Shown: positions 43,652 to 53,300, counted from the stretch's first letter. The stretch is 64,000 bases of DNA from Clostridiaceae bacterium (GCA_016296885.1 JAEDHT010000004.1:3383-67382), one strand, 5' to 3'. Notes: generated by a model from the sequence alone, not told the origin. Numbers and translations: made by a program.

Positions 43652-45907
43652 ATGATAATTACTAAACAACATGATCAGCGTGATTGCGGTGCGGCTTGCC
43701 TTTCTATGATTGCATCGCATTATGGATTGAAATATCCCATCTCAAAATATAGAGAACTAACAAAAACAGACCAAAATGGTGCAAATCTTTATGGTCTTTG
43801 TGATGCTGCGCAAAAAATCGGTTTCAAGGCTGAGGCACTCTCAGGTAATATTCACGATTTGCTTGAAGGTATAAACAAAGGTAAAATTAAATTTCCTTTT
43901 ATTGCTCACATTATTAATGAAGACTATATGCAACACTTCGTTGTTGTTTTAAATATTAAGAATAATAAAGTTATCATAGCAGATCCCGCAAAAGGCAAAG
44001 TAAAATATACAATAGAACAATTTGCAGAGTTATGGAACGGCTATATTGTGACTTTCGAAAAAACAGGTGCTTTTCAAAAAGGAAATTATACAAAAGGCAG
44101 TTTTAAGAAGTTTTTTTCGTTACTAAGGGGACAGTACGGAAGACTTACAACTGTTATTATATTGTCTTTAATAATTTCCGTTATTGGAATTATAGGAGCA
44201 TTTGTTTTTGAAGTAATTATTGATGATTTTTATAATGCAAATGAAAGCATCGTATGCGAAGATGATTGTGCAGATGAACATGAACATGTAACAGAAGAAA
44301 CTTTAGACGAATCTAAAAATATATTAAATAACGCAGTGGATTTTCTTACAAACAACGCCTCCAATTTTAACCTCTTTTTCATTTGCTTGATTGGACTTTA
44401 TGTCCTGCAAGCAATAATACAGTTTCTTCGTGGATACATTATATCCCTAATATCAAAGAAAATAGATTTGCGACTCATGATTCCATATTATGATCATATT
44501 ATTGATTTGCCTATGTCTGCGGTAAGCACCCGAAAAACAGGCGAGTATCTATCACGATTTTCTGATGCGGATGCCGTTCGAGAGGCGATATCCGGTGCAA
44601 CATTAACTTTAATATTAGATTCTCTAATGGTAATTGCTTGCGGTATTATTTTATTCTTAGAAAATGCTATACTGTTTTATATTTCTTTTATAGTAATCTT
44701 CCTTTATGCTGTTATTATTCTTTTTTATAAAAAACCACTTGCAAATATTAACCGTGGTGTTATGGAAAATAATGCTCGTGTGCAATCATTTCTTAAGGAA
44801 TCGATAGATGGCATAGAAACTGTAAAAGCAAACAATATAGAAAACGTTGTAAAAAACAAAAATAGCTCTAAATTTAATCGTTTTATTGGTGCTGTGTTTA
44901 AAAATAATATTATTTCCACATCACAAGATAGCATTTGTGATTTAATTGAACTTGTTGGTACTATTATCATACTCTGGGTAGGTTTTGGGATGGTATTAGC
45001 CAATCACGTAACGATTGGTTCGCTAATTACATTTTACGCATTACTTGCTTATTTTACTCAACCCATTAAAAATTTAATTAGCTTGCAACCGATGATGCAA
45101 ACAGCAATTATCGCAGCTGAAAGGCTTAATGATATCTTAGATATACCGGTCGAAAATAAAAACACAAAGAAAAATTTAGATATATCATTAGAAAGTATTA
45201 GTTTCTCTAATGTAGATTTTCGTTATGGAAATCATGAATTAGTTTTGAAAAATATTTCTTTGGATATTAAAAAAGGTGAAAAAATTGCAATTGTTGGCGA
45301 AAGTGGTTGTGGCAAGACAACGCTTGCAAAACTGCTTTTGAAGTTTTACGAACCGGAAAACGGTAAAATTTCGATAGACGGAAGTGATTTATCACTCGTT
45401 TCAACAGATAAAATACGAAATATTGTTTCCTACATAGATCAAAACACATTTTTGTTCTCTGATACTGTAAAAAATAATCTTATTTTGGGGTGTGATGAAA
45501 TTACAGATCAGGAAATAGTTAATGCTTGTAAGGCTGCAAAAGCAGATGTGTTTATACAAAATCTGCCTATTGGTTACGACACTTTTCTTGACGAGAACGG
45601 CAAAAACCTTTCCGGTGGACAACGTCAACGTTTGGATATAGCAAGGGCATTACTTAGAAAGCCCAAATTAATTATATTTGATGAAGCAACAAGCAATCTT
45701 GATACTATAACCGAAAGTGCAATTAAAGACACTATTTTTAATTTAAATAAAGAAATTACCTGTATAATTATTGCTCACAGGATTTCAACTATTAAAAATT
45801 GCGATAAAATCATTGTAATGGATAAAGGCGAAATTGTTGAAATTGGAACACACCAAGAACTTATAAACAAAAAAGGAAAGTATTCAGAACTTTATAACAG
45901 ACAATAA
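43652..45907 (+). CDS. C39-peptidase ABC exporter (peptidase-containing bacteriocin transporter)
   Basis: A 751-residue exporter that should remove the double-glycine leader and export the peptide. The N-terminal C39 protease has Cys12 in RDCGAAC, His95 and Asp111. Six membrane helices span about 165-460, and the nucleotide-binding domain has Walker A GESGCGKTT, signature LSGGQRQR and Walker B LIIFDEATSNLD. Between TM1 and TM2 lies an unusual acidic insert (about 195-225) with Cys202, Cys206, His210 and His212 (C-x3-C-x3-H-x-H) on the predicted outer face. The cognate substrate is the peptide at 43416. No HlyD-type accessory gene is present. Confidence 0.93.
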   Translation: MIITKQHDQRDCGAACLSMIASHYGLKYPISKYRELTKTDQNGANLYGLCDAAQKIGFKAEALSGNIHDLLEGINKGKIKFPFIAHIINEDYMQHFVVVLNIKNNKVIIADPAKGKVKYTIEQFAELWNGYIVTFEKTGAFQKGNYTKGSFKKFFSLLRGQYGRLTTVIILSLIISVIGIIGAFVFEVIIDDFYNANESIVCEDDCADEHEHVTEETLDESKNILNNAVDFLTNNASNFNLFFICLIGLYVLQAIIQFLRGYIISLISKKIDLRLMIPYYDHIIDLPMSAVSTRKTGEYLSRFSDADAVREAISGATLTLILDSLMVIACGIILFLENAILFYISFIVIFLYAVIILFYKKPLANINRGVMENNARVQSFLKESIDGIETVKANNIENVVKNKNSSKFNRFIGAVFKNNIISTSQDSICDLIELVGTIIILWVGFGMVLANHVTIGSLITFYALLAYFTQPIKNLISLQPMMQTAIIAAERLNDILDIPVENKNTKKNLDISLESISFSNVDFRYGNHELVLKNISLDIKKGEKIAIVGESGCGKTTLAKLLLKFYEPENGKISIDGSDLSLVSTDKIRNIVSYIDQNTFLFSDTVKNNLILGCDEITDQEIVNACKAAKADVFIQNLPIGYDTFLDENGKNLSGGQRQRLDIARALLRKPKLIIFDEATSNLDTITESAIKDTIFNLNKEITCIIIAHRISTIKNCDKIIVMDKGEIVEIGTHQELINKKGKYSELYNRQ

Positions 45908-45913
45908 TTCTAA

Positions 45914-45942
45914 AAAAGCGAGGTGAATTTCACCTCGCTTTT
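45914..45942 (+). terminator. intrinsic terminator of the peptide-export locus
   Basis: A near-perfect GC-rich stem (45916-45927 with 45929-45940) followed by T residues just after the exporter stop. It closes the locus. Confidence 0.85.
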
Positions 45943-46029
45943 GCTATGCATAAAAGCCACCTTAAAACCTATTTTGTATAGTTAGTGTGTGATTTTTTCA
46001 AAGAAATATTATGAATTTTATAATGTCTA

Positions 46030-46058
46030 TTGGAAAATAATACTTATTATGGTATAAT
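46030..46058 (+). promoter_or_regulatory. promoter of the YfhO-like gene
   Basis: TTGGAA (46030-46035), 17-base spacer and TATAAT (46053-46058). The open frame extends upstream to 46030, but this promoter shows that the first 24 codons cannot be translated from it. Confidence 0.65.
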
Positions 46059-46101
46059 AAAAAAAGAGCTTATTTTTGTTTATACTATAGGAGAAAAACA
46101 T

Positions 46102-48645
46102 ATGGATGATATTTTGATTCCTGTTGCTAAAAAGAAAAATTACGGACTAAAAACCTTTCTTTTAGGTCTTTTTTTTGCGTCTTTAATTTTCTTGCCATTT
46201 ATTATATATAACAAGGGATATTTTCTGTATTATGGAGATTTCAATGTACAACAAGTACCATTTTATCAGATGATACATGATAGTATACGAAGTGGCAAGC
46301 TATTTTGGAGTAACACAACTGATTTAGGCGCAAATATAATCGGAAGCTATAGCTTTTATATGTTAGGTAGCCCGTTTTTTTGGATTACATTATTATTACC
46401 CAGCAAGGCAGTTCCGTACCTAATGGGACCCTTACTTATCCTAAAATTTGCCTGTGCATCATGGGCAGGCTATATTTATGTAAATCGTTATCTTAAAGAA
46501 AAAAACTATGCTGTTATTGCAGGATTGCTATACGGCTTTTCGGGATTCTCTGTTTATAATGTCTTTTTCAATCATTTTCATGAAGCGATAATTATATTTC
46601 CTCTTTTGCTTTATGCAGTAGATGAATTTATGTTTAATAAAAGACGTGGACTTCTGGCGATTACGGTCTTTGCTTCATCATTAATGAACTATTATTTTTT
46701 CTGCGGGCAAGTCGTATTTGTGATAATATATTTTCTATTATGCCTGTTTTGCAAAGATTACAAATTTAAGATTAGAGATTTCATACCAATGGCATTTGAA
46801 TGTGTTGTTGGACTTTGCATGAGTGGAATTATATTGATACCAAGTATATTTGCAGTGGTGCAAAATTCACGTGTAAATTCATTTCCGGAGGGATATTCCG
46901 CATTGCTATATGGCAATGAGCAACGCTATTTGCATATAATACAAAGTATGTTCTTTCCACCGGATATTCCTGCAAGACCAAATTTTACACCTGATTCTAA
47001 TGCTAAGTGGGCATCTGTTGCGGCTTATCTGCCATTGTTTGGTATGTGTGGTGTGTTTGCTTATTTGCAACTACGCAAGAGGGACAGACTAAAAAAGATG
47101 ATTTGTCTTCTCCTTCTTTTTGCTTTTGTGCCTGTATTTAACAGTGCTTTTCAACTTCTTAATACAGCATATTATGCCCGATGGTTCTATATGCTCACAC
47201 TTTTGATGTCTTTTGCCACTGTCAAATGCTTTGAAGAAGAGAATGTGAATTGGAAGCGTGCTATAACATGGAGTTCATCGATTACCTTGGGTATAGCTCT
47301 TGCGATTGGTCTAATGCCAGAGAATACAGACGAAAATTCTGAAGAAAAACTCAAGATAGGACTTGAAAAATATCCGGATAGATTTTGGATATACGTCGCA
47401 ATAGCTTTGATATGTATTGCACTCACAGTTGTGTGTGTAAAAATTATTAAGAAAGATTCTAAAAATACAAATCGAGTGATTGCTATATTAGGCGCAGTAT
47501 CTGTATTCTATGCTTCGTATATTCTTTTGCTTGGCTCATCTCACAGCTATGATACACATAATTTTGTAATCCCGTATGCACTGAATAACGGTGAAGAAAT
47601 TGAACTTGATGATATTCAAAATGTGCGTTCTGATTTTTATGAATCAATGGATAATATGGGTATGTATTGGCAAATACCTACTATCCAAGCTTTTCAAAGT
47701 ATAGTGCCAGGCTCTGTTATGGAATTTTATGAGTCGGTTGGTGTTGAGCGTAGTGTGGGATCAAGACCAGAGACTAGTTATTACGGATTAAGAGGACTTA
47801 CATCTTGTAAATATTTGTTTGATTGCAATTATGATGACGAATTTTTTGTAGATCTTGAAACTGGGAAGGCGAAAATGCCCGGTTGGACTGATATAGGTAG
47901 TTCCAATGGTTTTAAGATGTATCAGAATGATTATTTCATCCCATACGGTTTTTATTTTGATACTTATATCACAGAAGAAGACTACAACAACTGCTATAAA
48001 GATAACAGACATCTGCTTCTTTTAAAAGCACTTGTGCTTTCAAGTGAAGATATGGTAAAATATTCAGATACGGCTGAGAGTGTAGGTTCCTATTCACTCT
48101 ATGATTATAACATAGCTTCATATTTCAGAGATTGTGAAGAACTTAAAAAGCACGCGTGCTCACAGTTTAGTTATACAAATAATGGTTTTGAGGCACAAAT
48201 CACAATTGATGATAAGCGTCACAGACTTGTATTTTTTAGTGTGCCGTATGAGGATGGCTGGTCGGCATATGTAAATGGCGAATCAACAGAAATTGTCAAG
48301 GTTGACATAGGATTTATGGCAGTACGTGTGCCAAAAGGACAAACAAGTAGTATCGTGTTTAAATATAGTACACCAGGACTTAAACTTGGTGCTATTGTTA
48401 GCATTGTGTCTTTATTGCTGTTTGTTGTATATTATCTTATACTAAAAAGGAAAAAAGAACTTGTCTTTGTTACTGGTATAAATAATATGCGTTCTATGAA
48501 CGATACAAGCTTTCTAGAAATATCACATAATTCCAATATGTACGAATTAGAAAATAATGATGCACAGCTTATATTTGATGACTTTTTTATTGATAATGAA
48601 GATAGCGAGCCTGATGATGGCGAATATGATTTTAACAATTTATGA
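46102..48645 (+). CDS. YfhO-family multispanning membrane protein
   Basis: An 847-residue membrane protein with about 12-13 predicted helices, the YfhO pattern (YYGDFNVQQVPFYQMIHDSIRSGKLFWSNTTDLGAN; FYMLGSPFFW) and a large extracytoplasmic C-terminal region ending in PYEDGWSAYVNGE before a last helix and acidic tail. YfhO proteins are GT-C-like; in Bacillus and Listeria they act in glycosylation of wall or lipoteichoic polymers. The acceptor here is unknown. AGGAGA stands seven bases before ATG 46102. Confidence 0.85.
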   Translation: MDDILIPVAKKKNYGLKTFLLGLFFASLIFLPFIIYNKGYFLYYGDFNVQQVPFYQMIHDSIRSGKLFWSNTTDLGANIIGSYSFYMLGSPFFWITLLLPSKAVPYLMGPLLILKFACASWAGYIYVNRYLKEKNYAVIAGLLYGFSGFSVYNVFFNHFHEAIIIFPLLLYAVDEFMFNKRRGLLAITVFASSLMNYYFFCGQVVFVIIYFLLCLFCKDYKFKIRDFIPMAFECVVGLCMSGIILIPSIFAVVQNSRVNSFPEGYSALLYGNEQRYLHIIQSMFFPPDIPARPNFTPDSNAKWASVAAYLPLFGMCGVFAYLQLRKRDRLKKMICLLLLFAFVPVFNSAFQLLNTAYYARWFYMLTLLMSFATVKCFEEENVNWKRAITWSSSITLGIALAIGLMPENTDENSEEKLKIGLEKYPDRFWIYVAIALICIALTVVCVKIIKKDSKNTNRVIAILGAVSVFYASYILLLGSSHSYDTHNFVIPYALNNGEEIELDDIQNVRSDFYESMDNMGMYWQIPTIQAFQSIVPGSVMEFYESVGVERSVGSRPETSYYGLRGLTSCKYLFDCNYDDEFFVDLETGKAKMPGWTDIGSSNGFKMYQNDYFIPYGFYFDTYITEEDYNNCYKDNRHLLLLKALVLSSEDMVKYSDTAESVGSYSLYDYNIASYFRDCEELKKHACSQFSYTNNGFEAQITIDDKRHRLVFFSVPYEDGWSAYVNGESTEIVKVDIGFMAVRVPKGQTSSIVFKYSTPGLKLGAIVSIVSLLLFVVYYLILKRKKELVFVTGINNMRSMNDTSFLEISHNSNMYELENNDAQLIFDDFFIDNEDSEPDDGEYDFNNL

Positions 48646-48668
48646 TAACTAAAGGAGAGTGTTTTATT

Positions 48669-50042
48669 ATGAGTTTTGGAGAAAAAATATTAAAATATAA
48701 GGATCAAATCCTTGCAGATCTAGCAGAACTAATTGAGATTGAATCTGTATCGTCGCAGGGAAGAGAGCTTCCTGCGAAAGCTCTAAATGTTTTTCTTGAA
48801 AAAGCTGAAAAAATGGGATTTAAGACAAAGAATATCGACGATATTGCAGGTCATGTAGAATATGGTGATGGTGATACATTATGCGGTGTTTTGGCTCATC
48901 TTGATGTTGTCCCCGTTGGCGGGAACTGGAAATACCCTCCATTTAAACTCACAGAAGATAATGGTGTTCTTTATGGTAGAGGTGTAGCAGATGATAAAGG
49001 TGCTGCTGTAGTAGCTCTGTATTGCCTTAAAGCACTTAAAGATGAGGGCATAATAGGCGATAGAAAGCTAAGATTAATTTTAGGCACATCTGAGGAAATA
49101 GGACAGGATGATATGGATGCCTACTTTGCAAGTGAAGATATGCCGGATATGAGTTTTACACCTGATTCTGAATATGGTATCTGTGCCACAGAAAAAGGTA
49201 TACTTCAGCTGAAAATTTCTGAACAAACCCACATCGGTCACGTTATCACAGAGCTAAAAGCAGGCTCAGCAATAAACAGTGTGCCTGATACAGCAGTTGC
49301 TATTCTAGAATGTACTGAAAATGAAGATCATCAGATGCAAAGACTCGCCGACGCAAAGCCATATTGCTTCGATTTTAATTACACAATAGACGGTATAAAG
49401 GTGACATCAAAAGGAAAGGCAGCTCATGCCTGTGAGCCTGAAAAAGGACTAAACGCTGCCACTAACCTTGTATCACTACTTTGCTCCTCCTTTGGTAGCA
49501 GGGCTTTGGGTAACCTATGTGAGTTTATAGATAGTTACATAGGGTCAGACCTTAAAGGAAAATATCTTGGTATAGCAAACAAGGATAAGTCAGGTTCACT
49601 TACAATTAATGTTGGTAAACTTGAAATCAATTCTGAAGGCTCTTATGTAACGCTCGATATCCGTTATCCGGTTACTTCAGATCCTGTAGTTATTTTGAAT
49701 AAAATTCAAACAATTGCTAATAGTGAAAACCTTAAGGTTGATGTGTTAGGTCATATGTTGCCATTGAATATTTCTGAAAATGCTCCGATAGTAAAAGTTC
49801 TCAAAAAGGCTTATCTATCCGCTACAGGTGAGGAGGCACCTATTTATTCCACAGGTGGGGGCACTTATGCAAGGTCACTTGGTGGATGTGGAGTTGCCTT
49901 TGGACCGGTGTTCCCGGAGGATGATTGTCGTCTGCACAATAGCGACGAGTGTATGGCAGTGGATAAGCTTATGTTGCACGCTCAGATATGTCTTGAGGCA
50001 ATGGCAAGAATGCTAGATAGTAATTTTGGAGATGCTGTCTAA
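48669..50042 (+). CDS. pepV: PepV-type M20 dipeptidase
   Basis: A 457-residue zinc peptidase of family M20 that cleaves dipeptides in the cytosol. Metal-binding HLDVVPVGGNW, the GRGVADDKG Asp and GTSEEIGQDD Glu-Glu are present; a lid/dimer domain with the AHACEPEKGLNAA His is inserted. ATG 48669 follows AAAGGAGAG. Confidence 0.92.
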   Translation: MSFGEKILKYKDQILADLAELIEIESVSSQGRELPAKALNVFLEKAEKMGFKTKNIDDIAGHVEYGDGDTLCGVLAHLDVVPVGGNWKYPPFKLTEDNGVLYGRGVADDKGAAVVALYCLKALKDEGIIGDRKLRLILGTSEEIGQDDMDAYFASEDMPDMSFTPDSEYGICATEKGILQLKISEQTHIGHVITELKAGSAINSVPDTAVAILECTENEDHQMQRLADAKPYCFDFNYTIDGIKVTSKGKAAHACEPEKGLNAATNLVSLLCSSFGSRALGNLCEFIDSYIGSDLKGKYLGIANKDKSGSLTINVGKLEINSEGSYVTLDIRYPVTSDPVVILNKIQTIANSENLKVDVLGHMLPLNISENAPIVKVLKKAYLSATGEEAPIYSTGGGTYARSLGGCGVAFGPVFPEDDCRLHNSDECMAVDKLMLHAQICLEAMARMLDSNFGDAV

Positions 50043-50074
50043 AATCATATATTGTATAAAAGGGGTTAATTCTT

Positions 50075-50857
50075 ATAGAATCAGCAAATATAATAATTAA
50101 AGAAACAAAATACAGGCTTAAAGGAAAATTTGCAATTCTTGTGTGTTCGTGCGTAATTGTGATATCATTCTTAATTCTTTGCGCTTTACTATTTAGTTGC
50201 TCTGTTTTTTTGATGGAATCACAAGGTAATGATATATTAAAAAATGTTTTCGCACCTTTGTTTGCAGTCATTGCTATCTTTGTGTCTATAGTATCTCTAC
50301 CTGTGTTTGCCGGATTTAAAAGACTTGTAGTGAGGTGTTCAGAGGGTAAAAACATCTCTGCGTTTGATTTGTTTTATTTTTATTCCAATACAAGTCTTTT
50401 TACAAACAGTGTGTTGCTGTATTTGGAATTATTGGTAAGAATATCTATTCCGTTTTCTATAGTTTTAATAATAATAAGCTTAGTTAACAATGCAACTACA
50501 CTTATCACCACAGCAAGCACAGATAATCCGGATTTTGCATATAGATTTAGCATATTATCCTATGTTTTCGATTTTCTTGTGATTATAGTTGCATTTTTAT
50601 ATATTAGCAAGCATCTGTTTGTTACTCACATTGCAGTTAAAAGTAATTGTAAGTGTAGAAGAGAAAGTTTTAAAGCATCTGCACTTCTGGTAAAAAAATA
50701 TAACAAGCAAGTAATTATGTTGTTTTTAAGAGTATCTTATTTACTTTTGGCATCCGTGCTTGTATTTCCGCTTATTTATTGTATACCGGTTATTTCCACA
50801 GCGTTTTCAACATCATGCAAATGGCAGATACAAGATTCTTATAAATACATAGATTAA
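50075..50857 (+). CDS. polytopic membrane protein (probable ATA start)
   Basis: A hydrophobic protein of about 260 residues with four to five predicted helices; function unknown. The first standard start in frame, GTG 50141, lacks a properly spaced ribosome site and would cut into the first helix. Upstream, AAAGGGG (50059-50065) stands nine bases before ATA 50075, and the frame continues with ESANIIIKETKYRLKGKFAI, a plausible amphipathic N-terminus. ATT 50069 is another candidate but too close. It may be co-transcribed with pepV. Confidence 0.6.
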   Translation: MESANIIIKETKYRLKGKFAILVCSCVIVISFLILCALLFSCSVFLMESQGNDILKNVFAPLFAVIAIFVSIVSLPVFAGFKRLVVRCSEGKNISAFDLFYFYSNTSLFTNSVLLYLELLVRISIPFSIVLIIISLVNNATTLITTASTDNPDFAYRFSILSYVFDFLVIIVAFLYISKHLFVTHIAVKSNCKCRRESFKASALLVKKYNKQVIMLFLRVSYLLLASVLVFPLIYCIPVISTAFSTSCKWQIQDSYKYID

Positions 50858-50922
50858 TCTAATAGATTATGATGCTTAGTGCAAATTGGTAATATTAAAG
50901 TATAAAGCGAATATATAAAAAA

Positions 50923-50953
50923 TAACGGGTTATTCATTACGAATAACCCGTTT
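50923..50953. terminator. palindromic terminator, left copy of a 31-bp target duplication
   Basis: A 31-bp sequence with a 12-bp stem and 5-base loop, ending in TTT, directly abuts the left IS end. An identical copy lies at 52480-52510 after the right IS end. It is the duplicated insertion target and was originally one bidirectional terminator. Confidence 0.85.
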
Positions 50954-51008
50954 CAGACTGTCGAAAAAGTCCAGCAAAAGCTGGGCTTTTTGCTATATAT
51001 GTGGTATA

Positions 51009-52451
51009 ATGTATATGGTGATGAAAATGCTAGAAGAAAAGAGAACAGGAAACAATAGAAATGACGGAGAAATAGTAAGTTTAGATGACTTAGTACCTAA
51101 GTTTCACTTGTTAAGAAAAATAGACCGAGCAATAGATTGGAGAAAAATATATCCGATAGTAGAACACAAGTACAGCAAGATAGGAAGACCGAGTGTGGAC
51201 CCTGTAGTACTTGTAAAAATGGTAATACTACAGCATATATATGGAATTCGTTCATTAAGACAGACAGTAGCAGAGATAGAAGTAAACGTAGCGTACCGAT
51301 GGTTTATCGGATATGGGTTAACAGAAAAGATACCGCATTTTTCGACAATAAGCTACAACTTTCTTCATAGATTTGACAGTAAGATGTTTGAGGAAATCTT
51401 TACTCTTGTACTTAATGAAGGAATAGATAGTGGCTATGTAAAGCCGGAAGTAATCTTTGTAGACTCAACACATATTAAAGCAAATGCGAATCGAAAGAAA
51501 CAAATGAAAGTGCATGTACCCAAAGCAGTAAAGACCTATGAAGAACAGCTACATAAAGAAATTAACGAAGACAGGGACGACCATGGTAAAAAGCCATTAA
51601 AGGATAAAGAAGAGGAAGAAGAAACGGTTGAGAAATCCATATCAACAACAGACCCGGAGAGCGGATTATTTCATAAGGGGGAACATCAAAAATGTTTCGC
51701 TTATGAAGCACAGACCGCATGTGATAAAAACAACTTTATTCTTGATGTAACAGTGGTACCCGGTAATATACATGACAGTGTTTCTTTTGATGAACTCTAT
51801 GACAAGGTAACAGAAAGATTTCCAGAAATTAAAGTAGTAACTGTAGATGCAGGATACAAAACACCATGGATATGTAAAAAGATATTTGATGACGGAAGAA
51901 TACCTTCAATGCCTTACAAGAGACCAATGACAAAGAAAGGTTTCTTTAGAAAATACGAATATGTTTATGATGAATATTTTGATTGTTACCTTTGCCCGAA
52001 TGATAAGGTTTTAAGATACACAACTACAAACAGAGAAGGCTATCGAGAATACAAAAGTTATCAACATGATTGTGAAAACTGTGCAATGATATCACAATGC
52101 ACAGGAAGTAAAAACAAGCAAAAGCTCTTAACAAGACATATATGGGAAGATTACATAGAGCGAGCAGAAGATATCAGACATTCTCCATTAGGAAAAGAAA
52201 CATACTCAATGAGAAGCCAAACTATTGAGAGAGCATTTGCTGATGCTAAAGAAAAACACGCAATGCGTTATACTCCATACCGAGGTCTAAACCAAGTGAC
52301 TAATTGGGTTAGGTTTAAGTTTGCTGCAATGAACCTTAAAAAGATGGCAATGTGGAAGTTCAAAAACGAGAATTTCCGCAATTTCTTAGACTATTTATTA
52401 ACATTTCCGCTCATATTAAAAAAATCAGTTAAAAAACCGTGTTTCGCTTAA
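51009..52451 (+). CDS. IS1182-family transposase
   Basis: A 480-residue DDE transposase, apparently intact. The N-terminal domain has the family pattern LDDLVPKFHLLRKIDRAIDW and GRPSVDPVVLVKMVILQ. Catalytic candidates are D152 in FVDSTHIKANAN, the Asp in VVTVDAGYKTP and the Glu in RSQTIERAFADAKEKH. Zinc-knuckle-like Cys residues occur in YLCPND and CENCAMISQC. A TATAAT at 51005 overlaps the first ATG, so translation may start at a later ATG (51015, 51021 or 51027) with little leader. The stop codon lies in the loop of the right-end terminator. Confidence 0.9.
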   Translation: MYMVMKMLEEKRTGNNRNDGEIVSLDDLVPKFHLLRKIDRAIDWRKIYPIVEHKYSKIGRPSVDPVVLVKMVILQHIYGIRSLRQTVAEIEVNVAYRWFIGYGLTEKIPHFSTISYNFLHRFDSKMFEEIFTLVLNEGIDSGYVKPEVIFVDSTHIKANANRKKQMKVHVPKAVKTYEEQLHKEINEDRDDHGKKPLKDKEEEEETVEKSISTTDPESGLFHKGEHQKCFAYEAQTACDKNNFILDVTVVPGNIHDSVSFDELYDKVTERFPEIKVVTVDAGYKTPWICKKIFDDGRIPSMPYKRPMTKKGFFRKYEYVYDEYFDCYLCPNDKVLRYTTTNREGYREYKSYQHDCENCAMISQCTGSKNKQKLLTRHIWEDYIERAEDIRHSPLGKETYSMRSQTIERAFADAKEKHAMRYTPYRGLNQVTNWVRFKFAAMNLKKMAMWKFKNENFRNFLDYLLTFPLILKKSVKKPCFA

Positions 52452-52469
52452 TTCCGAGACACGGTTTTT
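52432..52469 (+). terminator. terminator at the right end of the IS
   Basis: A 15-bp stem (52432-52446 with 52455-52469, one G-U pair) ending in five T overlaps the right terminal repeat and the transposase stop. Confidence 0.8.
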
Positions 52470-52479
52470 CGACAGTCTG

Positions 52480-52510
52480 TAACGGGTTATTCATTACGAA
52501 TAACCCGTTT
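52480..52510. terminator. palindromic terminator, right copy of the 31-bp duplication
   Basis: Identical to 50923-50953. It still serves the minus-strand zinc-ribbon gene ending at 52530. Confidence 0.85.
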
Positions 52511-52529
52511 TACTATTGCTATAATTTAT

Positions 52530-53237
52530 TTAGTTTCTATTTCCACATCTAGGGCAGAAACCTGAATTTGCATCATATCTTGTGCCACACTTTGTACAAA
52601 ATACATACATAGGATCAGGTGACATGTCTGGAGAAGTATCTTGCACATAATTTACAGGTGCTTGATATTGAGGCATAGTAGGGGATGGGGTAACATTCTG
52701 ATAGTGTTGTGATGCAACAGGGGATTGAACCGGAACTGTGTTTTGCACAGGTGTAACCATAGGATTTTGGGCTGGTTTTTTCTTAAAGATTTCTTTTAAA
52801 TCATCAAGCTCATTATCAGATTTAGCTTCCTCATTATATAGCTTGTTTCGAATATCAATAGTATTTCTGACAAGTAATATAAACATCATCAGAGATTCGT
52901 ATACTATACGAACGACGATCGGTCCAACAAAGATAAGCAATAATCCATAGCCGCCAAGCCATGTTGGCCTCAGATAGTATGAGTATCCACCGAATAGATT
53001 TTCAAACCCAAACAGCATCAAAAAACCTGTTAAGATAACATAAGCAGTTGAGAATATGTAAAGAATTTTTAAAATTTTATCTAACATTAGTGATTTGAAG
53101 CTTATAATCTTATGCAGAAAACGTACAAATGCGTTTTTGCTTGAAGCTTTCTTTTCTGGCAAAATAAAAATAACTGCGAGCACTGTTGCAGCAAGTGCAA
53201 GCATAACCCCTAAAACTATACATAAAGTTGTTGACAT
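52530..53237 (-). CDS. membrane protein with C-terminal zinc ribbon
   Basis: A 235-residue protein with one N-terminal helix (5-27), two to three further helices (about 58-125), a Pro/Gln/Val-rich linker (155-205) and a C-terminal zinc ribbon (FCTKCGTRYDANSGFCPRCG). GGAGGG precedes the ATG. The type is common in Firmicutes and may sense or scaffold; function unknown. It follows era on the same strand. Confidence 0.75.
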   Translation of the reverse strand: MSTTLCIVLGVMLALAATVLAVIFILPEKKASSKNAFVRFLHKIISFKSLMLDKILKILYIFSTAYVILTGFLMLFGFENLFGGYSYYLRPTWLGGYGLLLIFVGPIVVRIVYESLMMFILLVRNTIDIRNKLYNEEAKSDNELDDLKEIFKKKPAQNPMVTPVQNTVPVQSPVASQHYQNVTPSPTMPQYQAPVNYVQDTSPDMSPDPMYVFCTKCGTRYDANSGFCPRCGNRN

Positions 53238-53300
53238 AAAATAAAACCCTCCAATAAAAATAATTTATATTAATATTCTTAATGCCTATTAATACCATAA

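Larger units (their letters stand above)
50954..52479 (+). mobile_element. complete IS1182-family insertion sequence
   Basis: A 1526-bp element bounded by perfect 15-bp terminal inverted repeats (50954-50968 and 52465-52479; outer end CAGACTGTCG) and a 31-bp direct repeat. A terminator-like hairpin stands inside each end: about 50964-50992 on the left and 52432-52469 on the right. It contains one intact transposase gene and therefore looks recent and potentially active. Confidence 0.9.

Noticed and set aside
46030..46101. 24-codon upstream extension of the YfhO-like protein
   Set aside because: The extension covers a TTGGAA-17-TATAAT promoter, and AGGAGA is correctly placed for ATG 46102.
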